This document shows, piece by piece, positions 57,882 to 64,000 of a stretch of 64,000 bases of DNA. The translations under genes were made by a program, and so were the position numbers. This DNA is from an uncultured beta proteobacterium (GTDB taxonomy: Bacteria > Pseudomonadota > Gammaproteobacteria > Burkholderiales > Burkholderiaceae_C), in assembly GCA_903823025.1 (NCBI GenBank), contig CAIJRK010000087.1, positions 23,718 to 87,717 of the forward strand, read 5' to 3'. Under the pieces are notes generated by a model that had not been told where the DNA came from, did not search any database, and worked only from the letters and a program-made list of their open reading frames with translations. The stretch's first letter is position 1. Every line of letters starts with the position of its first letter.

Positions 57882-58709
57882 TTACTTGCCCGCGTTCGGG
57901 AAAAACAATTGTTCGCCGCCAATTTTGTAACCCGCAATCACCGCTTGTCCGGGCGCGGACACAACCCAGTCCACAAACTTCTGGCCGTCGGCGGCTTTGA
58001 CGTGCGGGTGTTTGGCCGGATTAACGAGCATCACGCCGTACTGGTTGAACAGCCGGTTATCGCCTTCGACCAGCACAGCCATCTCGCCCCGGTTTTTGAA
58101 ATTGAGCCAGGTGCCCCGGTCTGCCAGCACATAGGCTCCGCTACTGGACGCAATGTTGAGTGCTGGTCCCATGCCACAGCCGCATTCCTTGTAACCACTG
58201 CCTTTGGCGTCGGACATGCCCGAGAGTTTCCAGAAGCGCAATTCGGCGGCGTGCGTGCCGCTTTTGTCACCCCGAGAGATGAACGCCGTGTTGGTCGTGG
58301 ACAACTTCTTGAGCGCCTCCACAATGTCATTACCGCGTGCTTTAGCCGGGTCGCTAGCCGGGCCAATCAGCACAAAATCGTTGTACATCACGGGGTAGCG
58401 TTTGACGGCAAACCCGTCTGCCACGATTTTTTCTTCCGCCACCTGGTCATGCACAAACAACACATCCGCGTCACCCCGACGGCCCATGTCCAGCGCCTGA
58501 CCAGTGCCCAAGGCCACCACTTTCACATCAATGCCACTGGCTTTTTTGAACTCGGGCAGCAGATAAGAAAACAGGCCGGATTGTTCGGTGGACGTAGTGG
58601 AGGCCACCACGATGGACTGCGCTTGCGCGTTCACAGCGGCGACAAAAACAGTCGTCACCAATGCGTATTGCATCAGCGCGCGTGGCTTAAAAGACATCAA
58701 AATTTTCAT
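57882..58709 (-). CDS. tupA: Tungstate ABC transporter, periplasmic binding protein TupA
   Basis: This 275-residue binding protein has a signal peptide ending AVNAQAQ, then IVVASTTSTEQSGLFSYLLPEF, the TTTS-type motif by which TupA proteins bind tungstate. SRGDKSGTHAAELRFW and ECGCGMGPALNIASS follow. GGAG precedes the ATG at 58709, which overlaps the ATPase stop by 4 bases. It is the last gene of the permease-ATPase-receptor operon. A molybdate preference cannot be excluded, but the motif favours tungstate. Confidence 0.9.
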   Translation of the reverse strand: MKILMSFKPRALMQYALVTTVFVAAVNAQAQSIVVASTTSTEQSGLFSYLLPEFKKASGIDVKVVALGTGQALDMGRRGDADVLFVHDQVAEEKIVADGFAVKRYPVMYNDFVLIGPASDPAKARGNDIVEALKKLSTTNTAFISRGDKSGTHAAELRFWKLSGMSDAKGSGYKECGCGMGPALNIASSSGAYVLADRGTWLNFKNRGEMAVLVEGDNRLFNQYGVMLVNPAKHPHVKAADGQKFVDWVVSAPGQAVIAGYKIGGEQLFFPNAGK

Positions 58710-59437
58710 ACAAGTTCTCCTTTAACAAACAAATGGGCCGCCGGATACTGCGCTTGCAGAAGCGACCCGCCAAAAAAATCATCAACCGGCAAATCAGCCA
58801 GCACCCGCCCGTGTTCCAGATAAATTACCCGACTGGCCAAACGCTTGACCTGGCCCAGGTTGTGACTGGCAAACACCAGCGTCATGGCGGGACTCGTGGC
58901 CTGATGCGGGTTGGCAAACTCGTTAATCAGCGCTTCGACTTCGCGTTTGGCATGGGGGTCCAAACTGGCGGTGGGTTCGTCCAGCAACAGCACTTGCGGG
59001 GCCAGCGCCCAAGCCCGCGCCAGCGCCACGCGTTGCTGCTGACCGCCCGAGAGTTTGCGGGCGCTACGCTGCGCCAGTTCAGTCAAACCGACTCTGGCGA
59101 GCGCCGCCAGCGCCAACACTTTCGCCTCGCGCCAGCGTGTGCCACGCAGCCAAAGCCCAAGCGCGATATTGCTCTGCACCGACAGGCGCAACAGATGCGG
59201 ATGTTGAAACAACATGGCTTGGCGCGCCGCCGGATCACAGCGCACCTGGCCTGCCGTAGCTTCGGCCAAACCATGCAGCAAACGCAACAACGTGCTTTTG
59301 CCGCAGCCGTTCGCCCCGATCAGCGCCACCCGTTCGCCGGGCTGAATCGTCAGCGTCACGTCCGACAAAGCGCGCACCGCATGAGCCGGGCGCCCAAAAT
59401 GCACACTCGCCTTCGAGAGCTGAAACACTGGCGTCAT
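58706..59437 (-). CDS. tupC: Tungstate ABC transporter ATP-binding protein TupC
   Basis: This 243-residue ABC ATPase has Walker [15 protein letters not shown], signature [15 protein letters not shown], Walker B VLLLDEPTASLDP and the switch in VFASHNLGQVKRL. It overlaps the permease gene and tupA by 4 bases each, so its partner genes are clear. It has no C-terminal regulatory domain like that of ModC. Confidence 0.9.
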   Translation of the reverse strand: MTPVFQLSKASVHFGRPAHAVRALSDVTLTIQPGERVALIGANGCGKSTLLRLLHGLAEATAGQVRCDPAARQAMLFQHPHLLRLSVQSNIALGLWLRGTRWREAKVLALAALARVGLTELAQRSARKLSGGQQQRVALARAWALAPQVLLLDEPTASLDPHAKREVEALINEFANPHQATSPAMTLVFASHNLGQVKRLASRVIYLEHGRVLADLPVDDFFGGSLLQAQYPAAHLFVKGELV

Positions 59438-60222
59438 ACCGCCGCATCCACCGGGCGCACGGCCGCAGGATGGCCGTCTTCACGACGCGCTTCATCACAC
59501 CATTCGCTACCGCCTGCGCCCAACTCGGAACGTTCGCGCCAATGCCGCACCAGTGCAATCAACACGTTCAGCAACAGCACCACGCTTAACAAAATCAGCC
59601 CCAGTCCCAAGGCCAGCGGCAAGTCGCCTTTGCTGGTTTCCAGCGCAATGGCGGTGGTCATGACGCGGGTAAAACCGTCGATATTGCCGCCCACAATCAT
59701 CACCGCGCCCACCTCAGACACCGCCCGCCCGAACGATGCAATGCCAACCGTGAGCAGCGCGTAACGCTCGTCCCAAGCCAGCAACAAACTGCGCATCAAA
59801 GGCCGGGCGCCCAGCGAACGCAAGGGTTCGCCATGAATGTTTTCCGCATCTTCGACCGCTTGCCGCGTCAAGGCGGTGACGACCGGCAACACCAACAAGG
59901 CTTGCGCCAGCACCATCGCTTTGAAACTAAAAAGCCAACCTAAAAAGCCTAGCGGCCCGGTGCGCGACAACATCAAATAAACCACCAAACCGACCACCAC
60001 CGACGGCACCGCCAAAAAGGTATTGAGCAGCGTCAGCACCACACCACGACCCGCAAAACGGGCCACGCCCAACCAAGCGCCCAGCACCAACCCCAGCCCG
60101 CAGGCCAGCCCGCAGGCCAGCGCACTGACGGCCAGAGAGCGACCCACAATCGCCAGCAGGCCGGGGTCAAGAGACAGGATGAGTTGCAGCGCCGTGGCCA
60201 CGCTATCGGTGATTGAATTCAT
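59434..60222 (-). CDS. tupB: Tungstate ABC transporter permease TupB
   Basis: This permease of about 262 residues has about five membrane helices. The EAA-type loop reads EPLRSLGARPLMRSLLLAWDER, and VGIASFGRAVSEVGAVMIVGG is the family mark of TupB. I prefer the ATG at 60222 (MNSITDSV) over the one at 60243, because one copy of the direct repeat that may be the operator lies at 60224-60235 and would otherwise be inside the gene. A 12-bp tandem duplication (60094-60117) encodes LACGLACG in one helix. Confidence 0.88.
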   Translation of the reverse strand: MNSITDSVATALQLILSLDPGLLAIVGRSLAVSALACGLACGLGLVLGAWLGVARFAGRGVVLTLLNTFLAVPSVVVGLVVYLMLSRTGPLGFLGWLFSFKAMVLAQALLVLPVVTALTRQAVEDAENIHGEPLRSLGARPLMRSLLLAWDERYALLTVGIASFGRAVSEVGAVMIVGGNIDGFTRVMTTAIALETSKGDLPLALGLGLILLSVVLLLNVLIALVRHWRERSELGAGGSEWCDEARREDGHPAAVRPVDAAV

Positions 60223-60223
60223 A

Positions 60224-60265
60224 ACTTGCGGTATGGTAGCCATCGACTTAATTACCTGCGATATG
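60224..60265. promoter_or_regulatory. Direct repeats in the tup regulator-transporter intergenic region
   Basis: ACTTGCGGTATG (60224-60235) and ACCTGCGATATG (60254-60265) match at 10 of 12 positions and are exactly 30 bases apart, three helical turns. They lie between the divergent starts at 60222 and 60273. They are candidate binding sites for the divergent regulator. Confidence 0.5.
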
Positions 60266-60272
60266 AACCGCC

Positions 60273-61400
60273 GTGCATAGGCTCCAATTCCACTACACCC
60301 TCTCGCGTGACAGCAGCCCGGCGCTGGTGCGCAATCCGTTGATTGATTTGCTGCAAGCCGTCAGCACACAAGGCTCGATTTCAGCAGGCGCTCGTGCGCT
60401 GGGTTTGTCGTATCGCCATGTTTGGGGTGAACTCAAGCGTTGGGAAAAAGAGTTGGGCAATGAACTTGTGGTGTGGGAAAAAGGCCAATCGGCGCGTCTG
60501 ACTGAATTTGGTGCCAAGTTGATGTGGGCCGAGCGGCAAGCGCAAGCCCGGCTGGCACCGCAAATTGAAGCCCTGCGCGCCGAACTGGAACGCACCTTTG
60601 CCGAAGCCTTTGACGACTCTGTTCATGTCGTCACGCTGTACGCCAGTCACGACGACGCGCTCACGGCGCTGCGTGAACATGCGCTGCAGCAAGCCCATGA
60701 AAAAGAACCCGGCCAAAGCCAGCTCCACCTCGACATTCGTTTTACCGGCAGCGTGGACGCCATTCGTGCCTTGAACGAAGGCCGTTGCGTGATGGCGGGT
60801 TTTCACACGCTGCTTCATCCCGGCGTCAAAACCCTGACGGAGCGCACTTATAAACCGTTGCTGCAACCCGGCCAGCACAAGATCATCGGGTTTGCGCAAC
60901 GCACGCAGGGGTTGATGGTGACCAAGGGCAATCCGCTGGCGCTCACGTCCTTGCAAGACGTGGCAACCCAGTGCGCCCGCTTTGCCAACCGGGCTTTGGG
61001 CACCGGCACGCGCGTGGTGCTGGACGAACTGCTGACCCAAGCCGGACTGACAACCCATGACATTCAGGGCTACAACCAAACAGAACCCTCACACGCCGCC
61101 GTGGCGCACGCCGTCGCAGCGCGGCAGGCGGACGTGGGTCTGGGCATTGCCGCCGCCGCGCAACGGGCCGGGCTGGATTTTGTGCCCTTGGCCGATGAGC
61201 GTTATCACTTGGTGTGCCTTAAGTCGGCGCTGGCGCAACCCGGCATTCAGGCCTTGTTGCAACTGCTAAAAACACCCGTGTGGCAGGCCGAAGTAGCCCG
61301 CATTGCCGGGCATGTCGCCTGCCAAAGTGGCGAGGTCTTATCGATGCGCCAAGTGTTGCCGTGGTGGGATTACCGGCAGAAGAAAACGCCACCCAAATAA
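60273..61400 (+). CDS. ModE-type HTH regulator with periplasmic-binding-protein-like effector domain
   Basis: This 375-residue regulator has an N-terminal winged helix like ModE/LysR (LLQAVSTQGSISAGARALGLSYRHVWGELKRWE). It has a linker helix, then a PBP-type domain (GFHTLLHPGVKTLTERTYKPLLQPGQ, VTKGNPLALTSLQDVA). This pattern is seen for regulators next to molybdate or tungstate transporters. The start is a GTG at 60273; the nearby ATG at 60263 runs quickly into a stop. It probably senses tungstate or molybdate and controls tupBCA. Confidence 0.85.
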   Translation: MHRLQFHYTLSRDSSPALVRNPLIDLLQAVSTQGSISAGARALGLSYRHVWGELKRWEKELGNELVVWEKGQSARLTEFGAKLMWAERQAQARLAPQIEALRAELERTFAEAFDDSVHVVTLYASHDDALTALREHALQQAHEKEPGQSQLHLDIRFTGSVDAIRALNEGRCVMAGFHTLLHPGVKTLTERTYKPLLQPGQHKIIGFAQRTQGLMVTKGNPLALTSLQDVATQCARFANRALGTGTRVVLDELLTQAGLTTHDIQGYNQTEPSHAAVAHAVAARQADVGLGIAAAAQRAGLDFVPLADERYHLVCLKSALAQPGIQALLQLLKTPVWQAEVARIAGHVACQSGEVLSMRQVLPWWDYRQKKTPPK

Positions 61401-61428
61401 AACATATTGTCCCGAAGCGCAAAGCTCT

Positions 61429-61463
61429 TGGCATGTTTAGCTGACACGGCTAAACAACTGCCA
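61429..61463. repeat. Palindromic hairpin between convergent genes
   Basis: TGTTTAGC (61434-61441) and GCTAAACA (61449-61456) form a perfect 8-bp inverted repeat with a 7-base loop. Outer TGGCA/TGCCA arms extend it to 61429-61463. It lies between the tup regulator and the HTH gene, at the start of the AT-richer accessory region. There is no U-tract on either strand. Confidence 0.6.
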
Positions 61464-61502
61464 GAAAAACGCACTATCAGTGATCGCCCATCAGTCTTTA
61501 CC

Positions 61503-61913
61503 TTATGCGTTCGGCGTGTCGGCTTCGCCATGGGCTTTGGCGAAAGTCAAAATCACTTCGCGGATGAGCTTGCGCTGCGGGGCTGGCAGCTTGAGGAAAG
61601 CGTCAAAAGTTTCGCGTTCCAAATAGCCCACGCCTTCGTCCCAACGCTGTTTTTGTTGCTGGATGGAATTACGAACTGCCTCGCCATAGCGCAACACTTG
61701 TGGTTCCACCTTGAGCCAGTCAGCCAACACCTGAAGTTTTTCCTGCGAAGGAATCGCCTCGCCACGCAACCAGCGGCGCACGGCCTGCATAGTCACCGAA
61801 CGACCCCAATAGCGCGTATTGAACTCTCGCTCCAGCACCACAGGGCGCAATGAGTAGCCCGCTTGGGTCATGGCGTCACACAAACGCTTGGCAAATTCTA
61901 CTTTTTCAGTCAT
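61503..61913 (-). CDS. HTH (XRE/lambda-repressor-like) regulator adjoining the DNA methyltransferase
   Basis: This 136-residue protein has an N-terminal helix-turn-helix region (EFAKRLCDAMTQAGY..., SVTMQAVRRWLRGEAIPSQEKLQVLADWLKVEPQVLRYG), with no enzyme domain. The C-terminal half is helical (RNSIQQQKQRWDEGV). It is divergent from the methyltransferase gene with 91 bases between the starts. Inverted repeats in that gap could be its operators, and it may time methyltransferase expression as controller proteins do. This is inferred. Confidence 0.82.
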   Translation of the reverse strand: MTEKVEFAKRLCDAMTQAGYSLRPVVLEREFNTRYWGRSVTMQAVRRWLRGEAIPSQEKLQVLADWLKVEPQVLRYGEAVRNSIQQQKQRWDEGVGYLERETFDAFLKLPAPQRKLIREVILTFAKAHGEADTPNA

Positions 61914-61930
61914 GAACCAAAAGTTAAGTT

Positions 61931-61945
61931 TTCAGACCAACTGAA
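61931..61945. promoter_or_regulatory. Inverted repeat near the HTH gene start
   Basis: TTCAG and CTGAA flank a 5-base centre, 18-32 bases upstream of the HTH start. It could be an operator of the HTH protein. Confidence 0.4.
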
Positions 61946-61978
61946 TAAAATTACTTGTTCATTTCAAACTAAACTCTT

Positions 61979-61997
61979 TGTTCACTTTTACTGAACA
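61979..61997. promoter_or_regulatory. Inverted repeat in front of the methyltransferase gene
   Basis: TGTTCA and TGAACA are perfectly inverted with a 7-base centre, just upstream of the methyltransferase ATG (62005). A third half-site TGTTCA lies at about 61956-61961. The site overlaps the region of the ribosome site AGGA, so binding would repress. Confidence 0.5.
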
Positions 61998-62004
61998 GGA
62001 AGTT

Positions 62005-63891
62005 ATGCCCAAGTCCCTGCTGGAGCAGTTGCCCGAAATCGTGGCCAATGGCCGTAAAGAAGCCGAAAAAATCCTGGAAGGGATTGAAAGCCGTCACCGC
62101 GTGACTCTGCAAACCCGCGAGGTCGTGTTACCCGCCAAAGACAGCGCGGTGCAGGATTGGGTGACGGCGCAAAACCGCACGGTTCAACGCGAAGTGTTCG
62201 CGCCCGGTCAAAGTAGCCTGATTGAAAGCACGCAGCCGATGCTGGGCGATGCCGCCACCTCCGTTCAACCTGAGCCGGTCAATGCGCAACCCTGGACTAA
62301 CCGCCTGATTTACGGCGACAACTTGCTGGCGATGGCGGCGCTGCTGGCGGGCGATGAAAACACGCCTTCCCTGCGCGGCAAGGTCGATTTGATCTACATT
62401 GATCCGCCGTTTGACAGCAAGGCCGACTACCGCACCAAGGTCACGCTTCCCGGCATGGAGCTGGAGCAAAAGCCCACCGTCATTGAGCAGTTCGCCTACT
62501 CCGACACCTGGAGCGATGGCACCGCCTCATACCTTGCCATGATCACGCCCCGGTTGATTTTGATGCGCGAGTTGCTGGCGGATACCGGTTCAATCTATGT
62601 GCATCTGGACTGGCATGTGGGGCATTACGTGAAGCTGGTATTGGATGAAGTGTTTGGGCGGGATAACTTCATTAACGAACTCATCTGGAAAAGGCAAACT
62701 GCACACAGCGACTCAACCGGATCGTTTTCGGTACTACATGACACCGTTTTATCGTTCCGAAAATCAGCCGCTTACCATTTCACGGTGCAATATGAACCTT
62801 ATTCGGAAAAGCACCTGAAAGAAAACTACCGTTATGAAGACGAAGTCGGAGTTTTCGCGCTAGGGCAGACCAAAGCTCCGGGCAATCGAGGACCACGCTA
62901 CCTCTGGAATGGATTCGATAGGCACTGGCGGTTTACCGAAGTAAACATGCAAAAAATGCATGATGAAAAGAAGCTGTACTACTCGGACAGCGGACTACCT
63001 TGGAAAAAACTTTACCTTTCTGAAATGCGCGGTGTTGTCGTTGGCTCTGTTTGGACTGACGTTAATCCGGTTCACGCAATGGACAAAAACGAACGGGTCA
63101 ACTACGACACACAAAAACCAGAAAAACTTCTCGATCGCATCATCCGCGCCTCATGCCCTGAAGGAGGCCTCGTCGCCGACTTCAACGGCGGCTCCGGCAC
63201 CACCGCCGCCGTCGCAGAAAAACTGGGCCGCCGCTGGATCACCACCGACCTCGGCAAACCGGCCTGCATGATCATGCGCAAGCGGTTGATCGACCAGGAC
63301 GCCAAGCCGTTTCTGTATCAAGCGATTGGCGACTACCAAGTTGAAGCGGCCAAGGCCATGCTGGGGCGCGACTTTCGCATTGGCGACCTATCGCAAATCG
63401 TGCTCTCGCTCTACGGCGCGCTGCCGCTGCCGCCGGACGTCAACCCGCAACGCAATCTCGGCCAGATCGCCGGCATGGAATTGGGCGGAAGAAAAGGCAG
63501 TAAAACGCTGGTGCTGGCCGATTCGCCCAACAAGCTCACCGGCTCGACCACCCTCAAAAAAGCAATTGCGCAACGCGATAACTTGCTGGGCGGCTGGGAT
63601 CGCGTGGTGGTGTTGGGCTGGAACTTTGAGCCTTCGATTGGCGAAACCATCACCGCACTGAACGACTCGCGGCTCGAAGTGCTGGTGATTCCGCCCGACT
63701 TGATGGATCGGCTCAAGAAGAAAGGCGGCATCGACAAGTTGCGCGGTCAAGTGCGTTTTTCCTCATTGCAATATTTGACGATTCACCCGATTGAACGCAG
63801 CCTCTCAACCGATTCAGGGCCAACGCAATCCGTGGCGTCGGCGGGCGAAAGACAAGAAACGTACGCGTTCACCCCACCCCAATCGGAATGA
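62005..63891 (+). CDS. Site-specific DNA methyltransferase (type III Mod-like, beta-class N6-adenine)
   Basis: This 628-residue methyltransferase has the catalytic motif [10 protein letters not shown] (DPPF at residues 133-136) before the SAM-binding motif [10 protein letters not shown] (about 391-400), the beta-class order used by type III Mod proteins. The recognition region lies between (about residues 225-370) and is visibly less GC-rich than its flanks. I chose the ATG at 62005 with ACAGGA upstream; the frame is open 9 codons further. No res (helicase-nuclease) gene follows in the window; an IS66-like transposase end abuts it on the other strand. It may be an orphan methylase or the modification half of a system continuing to the right. 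Confidence 0.88.
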   Translation: MPKSLLEQLPEIVANGRKEAEKILEGIESRHRVTLQTREVVLPAKDSAVQDWVTAQNRTVQREVFAPGQSSLIESTQPMLGDAATSVQPEPVNAQPWTNRLIYGDNLLAMAALLAGDENTPSLRGKVDLIYIDPPFDSKADYRTKVTLPGMELEQKPTVIEQFAYSDTWSDGTASYLAMITPRLILMRELLADTGSIYVHLDWHVGHYVKLVLDEVFGRDNFINELIWKRQTAHSDSTGSFSVLHDTVLSFRKSAAYHFTVQYEPYSEKHLKENYRYEDEVGVFALGQTKAPGNRGPRYLWNGFDRHWRFTEVNMQKMHDEKKLYYSDSGLPWKKLYLSEMRGVVVGSVWTDVNPVHAMDKNERVNYDTQKPEKLLDRIIRASCPEGGLVADFNGGSGTTAAVAEKLGRRWITTDLGKPACMIMRKRLIDQDAKPFLYQAIGDYQVEAAKAMLGRDFRIGDLSQIVLSLYGALPLPPDVNPQRNLGQIAGMELGGRKGSKTLVLADSPNKLTGSTTLKKAIAQRDNLLGGWDRVVVLGWNFEPSIGETITALNDSRLEVLVIPPDLMDRLKKKGGIDKLRGQVRFSSLQYLTIHPIERSLSTDSGPTQSVASAGERQETYAFTPPQSE

Positions 63892-64000
63892 GGGAAGGTG
63901 TTGGGTTTAAGCCGAAGTGAGCCTTCATGGCCTGGGTCATAAAGGCCAAGACGCTACGACCTTGAAGTTTGCAACTCCCCACCACGGTCATGACGCGCTC
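63869..64000 (-). mobile_element. C-terminal fragment of an IS66-like transposase (truncated by the window edge)
   Basis: Read on the minus strand from the edge, the frame gives ERVMTVVGSCKLQGRSVLAF and ends after PSLIPIGVG at a stop at 63869-63871. This resembles the C-terminus of IS66-family transposases. The last residues overlap the 3' end of the methyltransferase gene by 23 bases, so the element's end or an insertion junction lies near 63890. Whether the transposase is whole cannot be seen here. Confidence 0.55.

Noticed and set aside
56982..58823. Plus-strand frames of about 285 and 304 codons opposite pyrC and tupA
   Set aside because: Both are antisense to complete, motif-bearing genes and have shadow-type composition.
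58733..59764. Plus-strand frame of about 343 codons opposite tupC and tupB
   Set aside because: Antisense across two genes of an obvious ABC operon; Arg/Gln-rich with no recognisable domain.
1..64000. tRNA and rRNA genes
   Set aside because: I looked through the intergenic gaps for TTCGA-type T-loops with CCA ends and for rRNA signatures and found none; RNase P RNA is the sole stable RNA that I can support.

Overview
The window is a 64 kb chromosomal segment of a betaproteobacterium of order Burkholderiales, most likely family Comamonadaceae (Rhodoferax/Polaromonas-like). This is inferred from the order of the division and cell-wall (dcw) cluster, the HslV propeptide, the zinc-ligand-poor DksA, the C-terminal phrase of MraZ and the overall protein style. 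It is not based on a database match. Base composition is moderately GC-rich. Genes are dense, and many overlap by 4 bp (ATGA junctions).

Layout. 1-1357: 3' end of clpA. 1441-4609: an orphan iron-binding periplasmic protein, a patatin-like lipoprotein and an orphan amino-acid-type binding protein. 4664-11485: the phosphate system pstS-pstC-pstA-pstB-phoU-phoB-phoR, with a textbook Pho box before pstS and a second Pho box facing the opposite gene. 11475-14832: a nitrilase-family hydrolase, a GNAT acetyltransferase and a GT-C-type membrane protein. 14912-16574: rpmE2 and rho. 16842-35177 (minus strand): the dcw cluster mraZ(broken)-rsmH-ftsL-ftsI-murE-murF-mraY-murD-ftsW-murG-murC-ddl-ftsQ-ftsA-ftsZ-lpxC plus a 58-residue membrane protein, closed by a strong terminator. 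35433-37300: hslVU. 37367-42892: a STAS-domain protein, a DksA variant, a His-rich CobW-type GTPase, an rRNA methyltransferase and a small unknown protein. 43115-48976: DUF484, dapF, a Nudix/MBL fusion, mtfA, a degenerate pseudouridine synthase and an NhaR-type regulator. 49115-50068: a cysteine-free IscR-like regulator and the RNase P RNA. 50286-57788: an FAD oxidoreductase, a two-gene TetR/dehydrogenase island, htpX, DUF3025, a NYN-domain protein and pyrC. 57882-61400: the tungstate ABC transporter and its divergent regulator. 61503-64000: an HTH regulator, a type III-like DNA methyltransferase and the C-terminus of an IS66-like transposase.

Functionally, most of the window is housekeeping: peptidoglycan precursor synthesis and septation, phosphate homeostasis, protein quality control (ClpA, HslUV, HtpX) and transcription termination. 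The accessory parts are the 2 kb island at 52.0-54.0 kb and the right edge from about 61.4 kb.

The most interesting observations are: an in-frame internal deletion that removes the second half of MraZ; a copy of the htpX 3' end on the far side of the TetR/dehydrogenase pair, marking an insertion; a two-box palindromic operator for that TetR; divergent Pho boxes that pull an orphan binding protein into the Pho regulon; an IscR-like protein with no cysteine; a pseudouridine synthase whose catalytic Asp is Glu; and a methyltransferase with an AT-richer central recognition region next to a controller-type HTH gene and a transposase fragment. No wholly new multi-gene system could be established. 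The methyltransferase locus is cut by the window edge.
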